Shown piece by piece: positions 55,051 through 64,000 of a stretch of DNA of 64,000 bases; position 1 is the first letter of the stretch; every line of letters begins with the position of its first letter. Origin of the DNA: Gonapodya prolifera JEL478 (lineage: Eukaryota; Monoblepharomycota; Monoblepharidomycetes; Monoblepharidales; Gonapodyaceae); assembly GCA_001574975.1 (NCBI GenBank), contig KQ965826.1, positions 120,736 to 184,735 on the forward strand. Reading direction: 5' to 3'. The position numbers and the translations under genes were made by a program. The notes below the pieces were generated by a model, which had not been told where the DNA came from, searched no databases, and saw nothing but the letters and a program-made list of their open reading frames with translations.

Positions 55051-57746
55051 TCACGTATCCCTCGCCGTAACCACATTGGTCACGTCGACAAACTTCTCGC
55101 CGTCGAGCTCAAGACCGCCGCGTTCGAACACTACACAAATCCCCAATTCACATCACATTAGCTCCAAACCCAACCCTAACCAACAACAAAAATCTAACAA
55201 CCCACCAGTCATATTCGCCTTCCTACCCACGAACTCGCCCTCCCTCACGATGGCAATCACGCCGATGATGAACAGGACGAGCACGGCTACGAGCAAGATG
55301 CCGTTGGTCCAGTGCCCGCGCAGGTACAGGGGCGCGTCTTGGAGTTGGTAGATTTGGCCGCCAATGGCGCCGCCAATGTTTCCGCACGCCACGGTGAAGG
55401 CGGACCGGACCGCGGTTCGTGAGGTGCCCTTTGTCGAGATAGTGCTCAGACCGATAATGATTGGAATAACTGGGGGAGACGACGGGGGCGCCGGGGGGTG
55501 GTCAAGTCACGTTATGTTTATCCTCCTCCGATGTCTTAAAACCACATTCAACCCACTTCCAGTAGCGAACGAAACCAAAAACAACAGTCCATATCTCCCG
55601 TAATCGCTAATCTGGGACTGGATCGTCGCCAGTAAAAGGTACCCGACGACAGCGGGCGCCAGGCACGCGATTCCGTGGAAGAGCTTTTCTTGAGAGCGGT
55701 CAGAGGACCAGTTGCTGTAGAGGGGAGGAGGGGGAGGAGGGGGAGGAGGGAGTGAGCGATGGAGGAATGTGAGTGAGGAGGGGGGGGGGGGGGGGGGGGG
55801 GGGGGAGATGGCACATACATGAAGATAATCCAGATTGCAGAGAAGAGTGCGGTGGGCACTGAAAGCAGTTGTGCGTCGTTGGACGAGAATCCCATCGATT
55901 TAATGACCTGCGATACGGGAGGACGACAGGTGATAAGTCCACCTTTAAAACAACAACATCGCTGCTATCCACAGGAGACCTCAACACTCACACTCGGCGC
56001 GAAATACGCGATCGCATACACCGTGATCAGCGTCAACATTAACGAAAAGCTCAGCGCGTACATCTTCCAGTCCTTGAACGCGTCCAGCACTTCGGCGGGC
56101 ACGATCTGCTTCGAGACCACAGAGGGGCCTGTGGGTGGGAGTCGGCCGATGACGATTTCTTTCTCGCGCGTGTCGAGGAAGTGGCAGGTTTGGGGGTAGT
56201 CCTGGGTGGGAAGAGGGGAGGNGGGGGGTTGTTAGGTGGAAGACCAAGGGTGGGTGCAGGGAAGGATGATCTTTACGGGAAGAATGAACCACGTCGCGAT
56301 CCCAAGAATCCCCGACGCCGCTCCCTCAAGAATAAACAGCCTGTGCACCAAATCAAGGAGTCATGTCAATTCCCTTCCCTTCGAACTGCGCCGACCTCAG
56401 CCCAAAACCACTACCCACCACCGCCACCCAGAAATCCCACCCAGTCCGTCCATCCCCGCGACGCCGAATGCGACCACGCCGCCGAAACTGGAGATCACGT
56501 TGGCGCCGCCGAACATGTATGCCCAGCGGGATGAGACTGGTGGGGAGTAAGGAGGGAAGGTTAGTATTGATGAAGGGCAGGGAGAGGTGGGGTGGGGCTT
56601 ACCTTCGTATTTCTGTGCGGTTGGAGACGGAAGTGATGGGGAGGGGGAAAGGTGTGAGCTCCAACCACAGGGATTGATCGCTTTTTCACAGGCTTACCTT
56701 GTACCAGAAAGAAAGGTACAGTGCGCTTTTACCACACAGATAATTTTGTTATATTGAAGCCAAGAATTAACGCTTCGCTCGGAGCAATTTCCACTCACGT
56801 CCCCGGCGAATACCCGGCTTCCATGCACCCAACAAGCGCACGGACAACGACGAGACCGGCAAAGTTCTGCACGGCGCCCATACATGCGGCGAGAATGCCC
56901 CACGAGGTCATGATGCGGGCGATCCAGCGGGAGGGGTTGAAGCGGGTGATGAGGAGGTTCTGTTGATATGGCAGACGCAAGAGATTTTTAGTAAAAAAAT
57001 CGTTTGGCATAACCAGGACGTCACTTACGCTGGGGATTTCGAGGAGTACGTATCCGACTGGATGGACAAATCGTGATCAGTATGGGATATAGCATGGCAG
57101 AGATATGGATCACTCACAGAAGAACCCAGACAAGGCCCAGTTGAACTTGTTGCCGTCGAGACCGAGCTGCACCAGCAGGGTGTGGCTTGGTGTTTCGGCG
57201 TTCATGATCACGGCTGGAAGAAAAGGTAAAAAAAAAAAAGGTAAACTCAAATCAAAGGCCAAAATACCCGTATAAATTCACCTGCACTGATATTGTTTCT
57301 GTCAATCTGTTCACATGTACGATGTGGCGTGCGGTGTGGGGTGTCGAGTCATCGCAAAAAGTGACCGAAAAAAACCGGACCAGCTCTCACGTTGAGCGCG
57401 GTGTAGCAAATCATCAACCATGGAATCAGCGCCAGATCGACTTTCCGCATGACCCTATTTTCCTGTGGGTTGGGATGAAAGTCGGGTGGAGCAAAGCCGC
57501 CGTGAGTGAGGCACGCCTCATGTGGGAGACGAGCGTCCGCATGGACAGGAGGCAATAGCTCACCTCTGACGGTGTCCAGTCGGGGAGCACCTGGGCCGCT
57601 TCCTGTTCATCGATGTGGGAGAGAATGGGGACATGAGAGATTCAGGTCAGGAGCGAGGAAGTCGGAGGAGCCCTGGGTGCAAGGCAGGCAGAGACTGCGA
57701 CACTCACGCCGAACTTCTCGACCTGGATGTACTGCCGCTGTGCCAT
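55051..57746 (-). CDS. MFS transporter, Dal5/Tna1 type (tandem copy 2 of 3)
   Basis: Starts at 57746 (MAQRQYIQVEKFG) and ends VFERGGLELDGEKFVDVTNV VTARDT, TGA 55051. Exons as in its neighbours: EAAQVLPDWTPSE, ENRVMRKVDLALIPWLMICY, MNAETPSHTLLVQLGLDGNK, NLLITRFNPSRWIARIMTSW, VVVRALVGCMEAGYSPGT, DYPQTCHFLDTREKEIVIG, LDAFKDWKMYALSFSLMLTL, VIKSMGFSSNDAQLLSVPTA, NWSSDRSQEKLFHGIACLAP, YGRYGLLFLVS, GGAIGGQIYQLQDAPLYLRG. One intron contains a run of 26 G on the plus strand (55780-55805), and another holds an N at 56222. No coding lesion seen. Confidence 0.83.
55700..55810. repeat. Purine tract with 26-base G homopolymer inside an MFS intron
   Basis: Within an intron of the minus-strand permease the plus strand carries (ggggga)n-like purine repeats (55720-55750) and an uninterrupted G run at 55780-55805. 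On the transcribed strand's RNA this is a long C/pyrimidine tract close to the 3' splice site. Equivalent introns of the neighbouring copies (52540-52560, 59041-59110) are also G/A-rich but much shorter. Confidence 0.8.
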
Positions 57747-58304
57747 CGCGCGCCTGGGAGAGAGAAATGGCTGCGGGGTGGAGTGCCGAGTGGCGGGTGG
57801 AGTGGGAGATACGTGCGGCAGGGTGTGTCGCCACAATTGGCAGGGAACAACCTTTGGCGCCACATCCCCACATCAGAGCCCAGAGCGGTGCAGATCGCAA
57901 AGCACGTGGGTGCAATAGCACCCCGCATTTTGTAGGAAATGATAGACTTGGATAGATATGCAAATATACGCGAGCCTTGCGCTTTTCTCGTCGTGGAGAG
58001 CCGATTCAGGTTTGTTTACTATCCCTGCGGCCAGGTACTCGGAGCTCCAACGAATCGTTTCCCTTTTGGTACACGGTCGCACTTCTCACTTTGGGTGAGA
58101 CTTTGAGGTGATCGTTGGCTGCAGAGGGGCAAATATCGTAGATGTCAAGTCACCGATCACTCCCAATAATCCACCGATGGTGAAAGCACTGATACCACAT
58201 TTAGAGTACAATTTACAAAAAGTACCGCAGCTTCGACTGATGCATCGACTCCGCAAGAAAATCGACAAAGGTCTGAGTAAAAGCAAAACCCGCCACGCGA
58301 CCAT

Positions 58305-61300
58305 TCACCCCCTGGCGTTCACGACGTTCGTGACATCCACAAACTTATCCTCCAACTCCAACCCGCCCCTTTCGAACACTGCAACCAATCCACACAATTA
58401 ACATATGGTCTCGCCCCCGCAAGCAAAAACGATCCTCCCGACTCACCAGTCATGTTAGCCTTCCTTCCCACATACTCGCCCTCATTAATAATAGACCACA
58501 CGGCAACAATGAACAGGATCAAGACGGCCACGAGCATGATCCCGTTGATCCAGTGTCCGCGGGTGTACAAGGGTGCGTCGTCGAGGAGGTAGATTTGGCC
58601 GCCGATGGCGCCTCCTGAAACATTGTGACAAAAGTGGTGGTATTGGTTACAGTACTCACAGGATGCTATCAACGATTGTTAAGACCCACCGATGTTACCG
58701 CACGCGACCGTGAAGGCCGACCGGACTGCAGTGCGGGAAGTTCCCCGTGTCGTGATGGTACTCAGACCAATAATCAGAGGAATAACTGCGGTTTTGTCAA
58801 TCGCGGTACGTCAAATCTTCAACACCTCAGCGGCCCCAGTGGGCAGTCCCTCCCAATCATCAAACAAAACACTCACTCCCATTACACATCGCCACCAAGA
58901 ACAACAACCCATATCTTCCATAATCCGACAAATAGGTCTGGATCGTCGCCAGGAGGAAGTACCCGATCATGGCCGGCGTGAGACAGGCGAGACCGTGGAA
59001 GAGCTTTTCTTGGTAGCGGTCGGAGGACCAGTTGCTGTTGAGGGGGGGTGTGGTGGGTGAAGAAGAGAGGCGGTGAGAATGAGAGAGAGAAAGGGGAAAG
59101 AGGAAGGGGAGGATGAGAAAAGGGAGACAAGACGTACATGATGATGATCCAGATGGAGGACAGAAGCGACGTGGGCACGGTGAGGAGCTGGGACTCGGTT
59201 GACACGAAACCCATTGCTTTAATAACCTGCACGGTCGAGAGTTACTGGTTGCTGCCTCCTCGCCGCCGTGTGAGAAATAGAGACCCCGACCACTCACACT
59301 CGGCACGAAATACGCAATCGCATACGCCGTAATCAGCGTCAACATCAAGCTGAACCCCATCGCGTACATCCTCCAGTCCTTGAACGCGTCCAACGCCTCG
59401 GCCGGGACAATATGTTTGGAGACGACCGAGGGGCCGGTGGGCGGGAGGCGCCCGATGACGATTTCTTTTTCGCGCGTGTTGAGGAAGCGGCATGTTTGGG
59501 GGTAGTCCTGGCGGGAATTAAAAGGGTGGGGGAGGTTGTGAGTGGGCGGAGGGGGTGGGAAGGAGAGGTGTGCGTGAAGCAGGAGCAGAACGGGACTCAC
59601 GGGGAGCAGGAACCAGGTCAAGACGCCCAGCACGGCCGAAGTGGCGCCCTCGAGAATGAAGAGCCTGGCACGAGCAAACTTTGTAGTGAGACACAGGAAC
59701 GTCGGGAAAAGTACGCAGGCGCTAAACATTACCATCGCCAGCCTGACAATCCGCCAATTCCATCCCTGAAGGTGAGACGTGGGTTGAGATTTGAGATTGT
59801 TCAAAATCGCAACCTCTGTTCGCTGGTCGACGATATACGCATTTCGACGCTCACATGGACGCAACTCCATAAGCGACAACACCGCCGAAACTTGAGATGA
59901 CGTTGGCGCCGCCGAACATGTATGCCCAGCGGGAGGATACTGACGTGGGGTAGATGAAATCAGTTGGTGAGGCGCCGTTTACACGTTTCGGGAGGGGGAG
60001 GGTGAATGTACCTTCGTATTTCTGAAGGATGTTTGGTTCAGTTTTTACAAAGGCGGTGTGGTGAGAAATGTTTTGCGACTTTGATGCTTTGAAGACAGAG
60101 TCTTACCTTGTACCAGAAAGACAGGTACAGAGCTCTGAAAGAGGGCACCGTGCGGGCGCAACCACGGTGTAAGCAAAATCGATACTCAAGTGGTGAGAAT
60201 TGTACCAGTGCCTTCGACAACATACGTTCCAGGAGAGTACCCAGCCTCCATACAACCGACCAGAGCTCGCACGACGAGAAGCCCCGTGAAGTTTTGGACG
60301 GCGCCCAAGCAGGCCTAAGTGGGCCGTTAGTCGTTCATGTCGAGCGATGAGCGATGAGGGATGAGCGATGCGCGTGAAGATGGGAAGATGTGAACTTGGA
60401 GGAGAAAGACTGGAAGAGAAAGAGGTCAGAGGAGAACTTACAGCGAGAACCCCCCAGGAGGTCATGATACGGGCGATCCAGCGGGATGGGTTAAAGCGGG
60501 TGATGACGAGGTTCTGCGGGCAGGAAAGCCTGAGACCGTTGCCGTGAAAAGACACTGAAAGTAAAGACTAAAGCTCACGCTGGGTATTTCGAGGAGGACG
60601 TATCCGACTATTTTTGGTGGACGCGGTGTGAGATGTGTCCAAGGAACGGTTGGGCCCACGGCACACAGGAAATAGGAATAGGAATGCGAATCTTACAGAA
60701 GAAGGCCGACAGAGCCCAGTTGAACTTGTTTCCGTCCAGGCCGAGTTGATATGCCATTGAGTGTGTGGGAGTTTCTGCGTTCATGATGACCGCTAAGGAC
60801 AAAGAGGTCAGTACAAAGAAGACGCTCGCACAGGGGCTACTGCCGTCCAAGGAATGAATCTCACCAGCACTGATGTTCTGCCTATCAATCTAAAATTTTG
60901 TGGCCGTTCATCATCCGCAAAAACGATTAGCGAAACTGTCTCCCGAGGGGACGGGGACATGCGACGGATGGACCCACATTAAGCGCGGTGTAACAAATCA
61001 TCAGCCACGGAATCAGGGCCATGTCAACTTTACGCATCACCGTCAATTCCTTTCGTTGCATTGGGAAGAGTTCGGAGGCCGATCGTGGTGGGGGAGGTGA
61101 TGGGCACGTCACGAGCGAGAGATGAGTCACGGGAAAAACGGGCGTACCTCTGTCGGAGTCCAGTCCGGGAGGACTTGTGCCGCTTCCTGGGGGTGAAGAA
61201 TGACATGAGTGCCCGTTCGAGTGGGGTAAACGAGGTCGATCACGTCGCGGCATCACATTGAGCGGACGCCAAGACACGCACCTTGAACTTGTCCACCTGG

Positions 61301-61320
61301 ATGTACTGTCGCTGCGCCAT
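58305..61320 (-). CDS. MFS transporter, Dal5/Tna1 type (tandem copy 3 of 3)
   Basis: Starts at 61320 (MAQRQYIQVDKFK) and ends VFERGGLELEDKFVDVTNVV NARG, TGA 58305. Exons: EAAQVLPDWTPTE, KELTVMRKVDMALIPWLMIC, IDRQNISA, MNAETPTHSMAYQLGLDGNK, FNWALSAFF, VGYVLLEIPS, NLVITRFNPSRWIARIMTSW, CMEAGYSPGT, ALYLSFWYK, YMFGGANVISSFGGV, WNWRIVRLAMV-type junction, ILEGATSAVLGVLTWFLLP, DYPQTCRFLNTREKEIVIG, LDAFKDWRMYAMGFSLMLTL, VIKAMGFVSTESQLLTVPTS, NWSSDRYQEKLFHGLACLTP, GGAIGGQIYLLDDAPLYTRG, INEGEYVGRKANMT. Open and spliced normally by eye. The three copies sit head-to-tail within 9.5 kb, so they look like recent tandem duplicates; substrates may have diverged. Confidence 0.83.
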
Positions 61321-62642
61321 TCTCAACGTGGGATCTGGGCTGCGCGACCGGATGCGGAGAGCGAGAGACGAAGCGGGCGAAGGTGCAGTTTTGCAAATCC
61401 AGGATCTGGCGGACCTGGGAGTGCCTCTTGTGCCGCATCAGGGGTTGGAAAAAGTCCTCGTTCCGCGGGACGCCACACCACGAGCGGGGGCTCGATATGG
61501 GCTCTGGTGGGAGTGTGCGACTGGCAGTACTTGTCTAGCCCCTGGTCGCTTCGGTTGCCTCTGCGGGTGGAGCTCTAAAGTCGGTAGACAGGGACGGACT
61601 GGTCAACAAAATTCATACGTTAGTTCCAAATATGGAATTCAACTTCCACCAAGCGATATGGCGCAAGCACAGCTCGATGAAATGAATCGACGATACCAAG
61701 GAGTGATCCGAAAGGTACGTTGTTCAGCTTAGGACGTTACGTTGCCACATCATCCTGGACTCAACAAACAACGAAATCCATGGAAATGGGAGAGCTCCCG
61801 TTTGTGATCCGATTGCTTCCATTAGCAGTCCCAATGTGAGGTGCAACAAGACCTAAGATTTTGTTGTCGTCCACTGTTCAGCCTGGGGCCTTGTTTGAAC
61901 TCCAGGTGGTGCCCTGAGCTTGGGATATTGCTATTTCATTCACATCAAGAGTAATGCGGCGCTTTGCGGCTGGGTGCCGTTTGTACAGTACCGCGTCGTT
62001 TCCGGCACGCACCCGCGGCTTGATATTTACGTTACTCATTGAGATACATCGGAAAAGACAGCTGCTCTTTGAATTGCTCGAAGCTATGTGTCTGAAATGT
62101 ATTGCGGCACTTCGGCTGTACTGCTCTTGCTACCGCTCACCGGTGGGCAATCCTCCCCATCGGACCAAGGTGCCAGGCTCTCCTATTCAGGAATGTTGTA
62201 TCATCGTCCTCTAAGATTCAGTTCACTCCTTATGAAATTGAGAAACCTTCACTTGCCTTATGTTGCACTGTGCACTCTGCACCAAAGCCCTCATGACAAC
62301 AACTCCCACTCGCACCGATTGATGGAAACGCGCCGAGAACTCTTCCTTCCCGCACGACACTCACCTGCGACAATATCGCGTGTTTTGGCATGGGCGGGCC
62401 AGCAGGTGAAGCCAGGCCAAGCGCAGTTCGTGTACCGTCGTCGGGGTCGCAATGCAGACGAGGATGGCAATGATGGTGTTCGTGAGGAGACCAGGCGCCA
62501 TGCAAAGGTTTTTTTTTTGATGAAATTGGGGTTCTGGAGCGGGAAAGAGTCGACGCGAAGTGAGGTTTGAAGGTGACGAGGTGGCGACAAGACGGCTAAT
62601 CCGAACCGATGCAACTGTCCTTCCATCCGTACCTTATAGGCG
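61321..62642. other. 1.3-kb stretch without a supported gene
   Basis: Contains the upstream region of the last permease and short frames only (for example an exon-like MAQAQLDEMNRRYQGVIRK with donor gtacgt at about 61660-61716, and a basic stretch near 62330-62500). A T-run (10 T) lies at 62509-62518. No family recognised; the 61660 exon could belong to a small lineage-specific gene. Confidence 0.35.
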
Positions 62643-63330
62643 ATGTCTGGCAGCCACTGTGGAGTCGTGTGGTCACCCAACCGTGTTGTCTGCAGAGGCA
62701 CGTGTGGCGTCTGTGGAAAGCACCTGTATGTCTCGTTTGTTGCCGCGCTTTCCTCCTCCTCCTTCTCGAACTCCTCTTACCATCCTACAGCGAAACCATA
62801 TTCAACCGCCAAACCGCCGCACCCCCATCCGCGACCATCGCCGTCGACCACAACGTCGTGAACCTCCGTGTGACAAAAGCCGAAGCCCTCCGCCTAGAAC
62901 GCGAAACCACGGACCGTCTGCTCCGTTCNCGAAAGCTGTCGCTGGTCCTGGACTTGGACCAGACAATCATTCACGCGACGGTCGATCCGACGGTGGATGA
63001 GTGGATGCGGGATCCGTCCAACCCGAAATTTTGCGGTCCTGCAGGGGGTTCATCGGTTTGTTCTGCCGGACCACCCTACGGTTTGCTACGTAAAGTTCCG
63101 GTACGTTTGTGGTGCGGTTTCTGGGAACACAACTGGCTTCTGATTCTCACCGCGTGCCAGTCCCAACCACCAGCTATTCCTCGAGCGCATCGCCAAACTG
63201 TACGAGCTCCACATCTACACCATGGGGACACGTGCGTACGCGAATGAAATCGCCCGGAAAATCGACCCGGAGGGTGTCTTCTTTGGAGAACGAGTGTTGA
63301 GTCGGGACAAGAGTGGCAGACTCGCTTGAC
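62643..63330 (+). pseudogene. Truncated FCP1-type RNA polymerase II CTD phosphatase
   Basis: FCP1 dephosphorylates the Pol II C-terminal repeats. Present here: a Cys-rich N-terminal knuckle (VVCRGTCGVCGKHL, exon end gtatgt), NLRVTKAEALRLERETTDRL, the catalytic FCPH motif SLVLDLDQTIIHATVDPTVD (DxDxT), then, one base out of frame, VHRFVLPDHPTVCYVKF, and after an intron LFLERIAKLYELHIYTMGTR, AYANEIARKIDPEGVFFGER, VLSRDKSGRLA, TGA. The rest of the FCPH domain and the BRCT domain are missing. Frame problems: an extra T in the run near 63032 and a missing base near 62680. Two N (62929, 63333) mark poor sequence here, so part of the damage may be artefact, but the 3' truncation stands. Confidence 0.75.
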
Positions 63331-64000
63331 CANTTCGCTGATATGCTTCAAGTAGAGTTAGATGATTGATCGGACTTGATTTTCAAATGTNAACTTCTTT
63401 GTAAATATTCACATGACAGATGCCACCTTATGAATTACAGGGTTACCCCAAGTGCAATAATAGCAAGGGATCCCTTTGAGAGAATTCGTTGAGGGCAGAT
63501 TGGCGGCGTTGAGGAAAACAAAGCTTTTGCGAAACAGACACATGCAAGTCCAGTTGTCCTCGATGAAAGCTATGAGAGCCGGTACTGCAATAAACAGCCA
63601 TATTGCGAGAAGCTCACTACGTATTATGTAATAACAAAGAGCCATGTATCTTCAGCCCACTGAACCAACTCACCAAAACAAAACATGGGTGCTTGCAGAG
63701 TGTGAATTGTGGGTGTGACGATCTTTTGAGTTTGATCAGTTTGGAAAAACCCTGGCACAGGGAAGCTCAATGGGTGGACCAGTTTTGCCAGTTTCAGACA
63801 CGGGGAACATCAACCGAGTCAAATTCGCGTTCTGCTGTTTCCGTACGGCCACCCGCCCTCACCGCCCCCTCCCCTCCCCCCCTCACCACATCCGAACATC
63901 CGACAACCTCGAAGAAAAAAAGTGATCGAAAATTTTATTCGCAAAAGGTAAAGACCATTTTGACCTCATCACCATTGATCCCGCGTCCTAGCACGGCCTT
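63331..64000. other. Right-edge region without a supported gene
   Basis: One minus-strand ORF (63409-63645, 78 codons) has a hydrophobic stretch (LAIWLFIAVPALIAFI) but no start context or homology I know. A C-rich pyrimidine tract (63855-63890) followed by an A-rich stretch looks like a core promoter for a gene starting beyond the window. Confidence 0.3.

Noticed and set aside
58860-59882. 340-codon continuous minus-strand ORF in the third permease
   Set aside because: It reads through introns that happen to be open; Pro/Leu/Ser-rich inserts coincide with gt...ag segments absent from the paralogs.
61960-62230. Second MFS relic (CGTSAVLLLLPLTGG resembles VGYSAVLLLYLVT)
   Set aside because: Similarity is limited to a few hydrophobic residues, with no flanking permease motif.

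Overview
The window comes from an intron-dense fungal genome. Genes lie close together on both strands, introns are mostly about 50-140 nt with GTRAGT/AG borders, and there are no bacterial operons or RBS-led starts. The fungal set is clear: mevalonate diphosphate decarboxylase, Ost1, uracil phosphoribosyltransferase, Ubc12, Yip4/YIPF6, TMA7 and Dal5/Tna1-type permeases. A C2HC (ZC2HC1-like) zinc-finger gene, a DESI-type PPPDE gene and SMYD/ZZ/GH20 genes make a zoosporic (chytrid-like) early-diverging fungus the best guess; that lineage call is inference.

Layout. 1-3 kb: tail of a membrane protein with an SH3 domain, then ERG19/MVD1. 3.3-4.2 kb: a wrecked MFS permease. 4.4-10.2 kb: four tandem members (A-D) of an unrecognised seven-TM family, of which only D (8902-10180) is intact. 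10.5-14.3 kb: PPPDE-like gene, C2HC zinc-finger gene, TMA7. 14.7-17.7 kb: intact MFS permease. 18-19 kb: F-box-like gene. 20-37.4 kb: housekeeping stretch (OST1, proline-rich protein, DsbA/FrnE-like protein, UBC12, membrane HAD hydrolase, DTW-domain tRNA-modifying enzyme, SMYD protein, FUR1, GH20 hexosaminidase). 37.8-40.0 kb: two more damaged seven-TM copies (E, F), the last ending at a Ty3/gypsy reverse-transcriptase fragment. 40.4-44 kb: ZZ zinc-finger gene and a WW-domain protein. 44.2-47.5 kb: two secreted tocopherol-cyclase-like paralogs, one decayed. 48.1-51.5 kb: YIPF6 and an intronless ankyrin protein. 51.8-61.3 kb: three tandem MFS permeases on the minus strand. 62.6-63.3 kb: a truncated FCP1-type phosphatase.

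The main theme is local duplication followed by decay. Three unrelated families (seven-TM, MFS permease, tocopherol-cyclase-like) each show one or more intact copies next to copies broken by stops, indels, lost splice sites or internal deletion. The most novel content is the seven-TM family. Many lesions are single-base indels and the sequence contains several N, so part of the damage could be assembly error; large deletions, missing exons and lost starts cannot be explained that way. All exon borders were read by eye from splice consensus, paralog comparison and remembered family motifs; no search was run.
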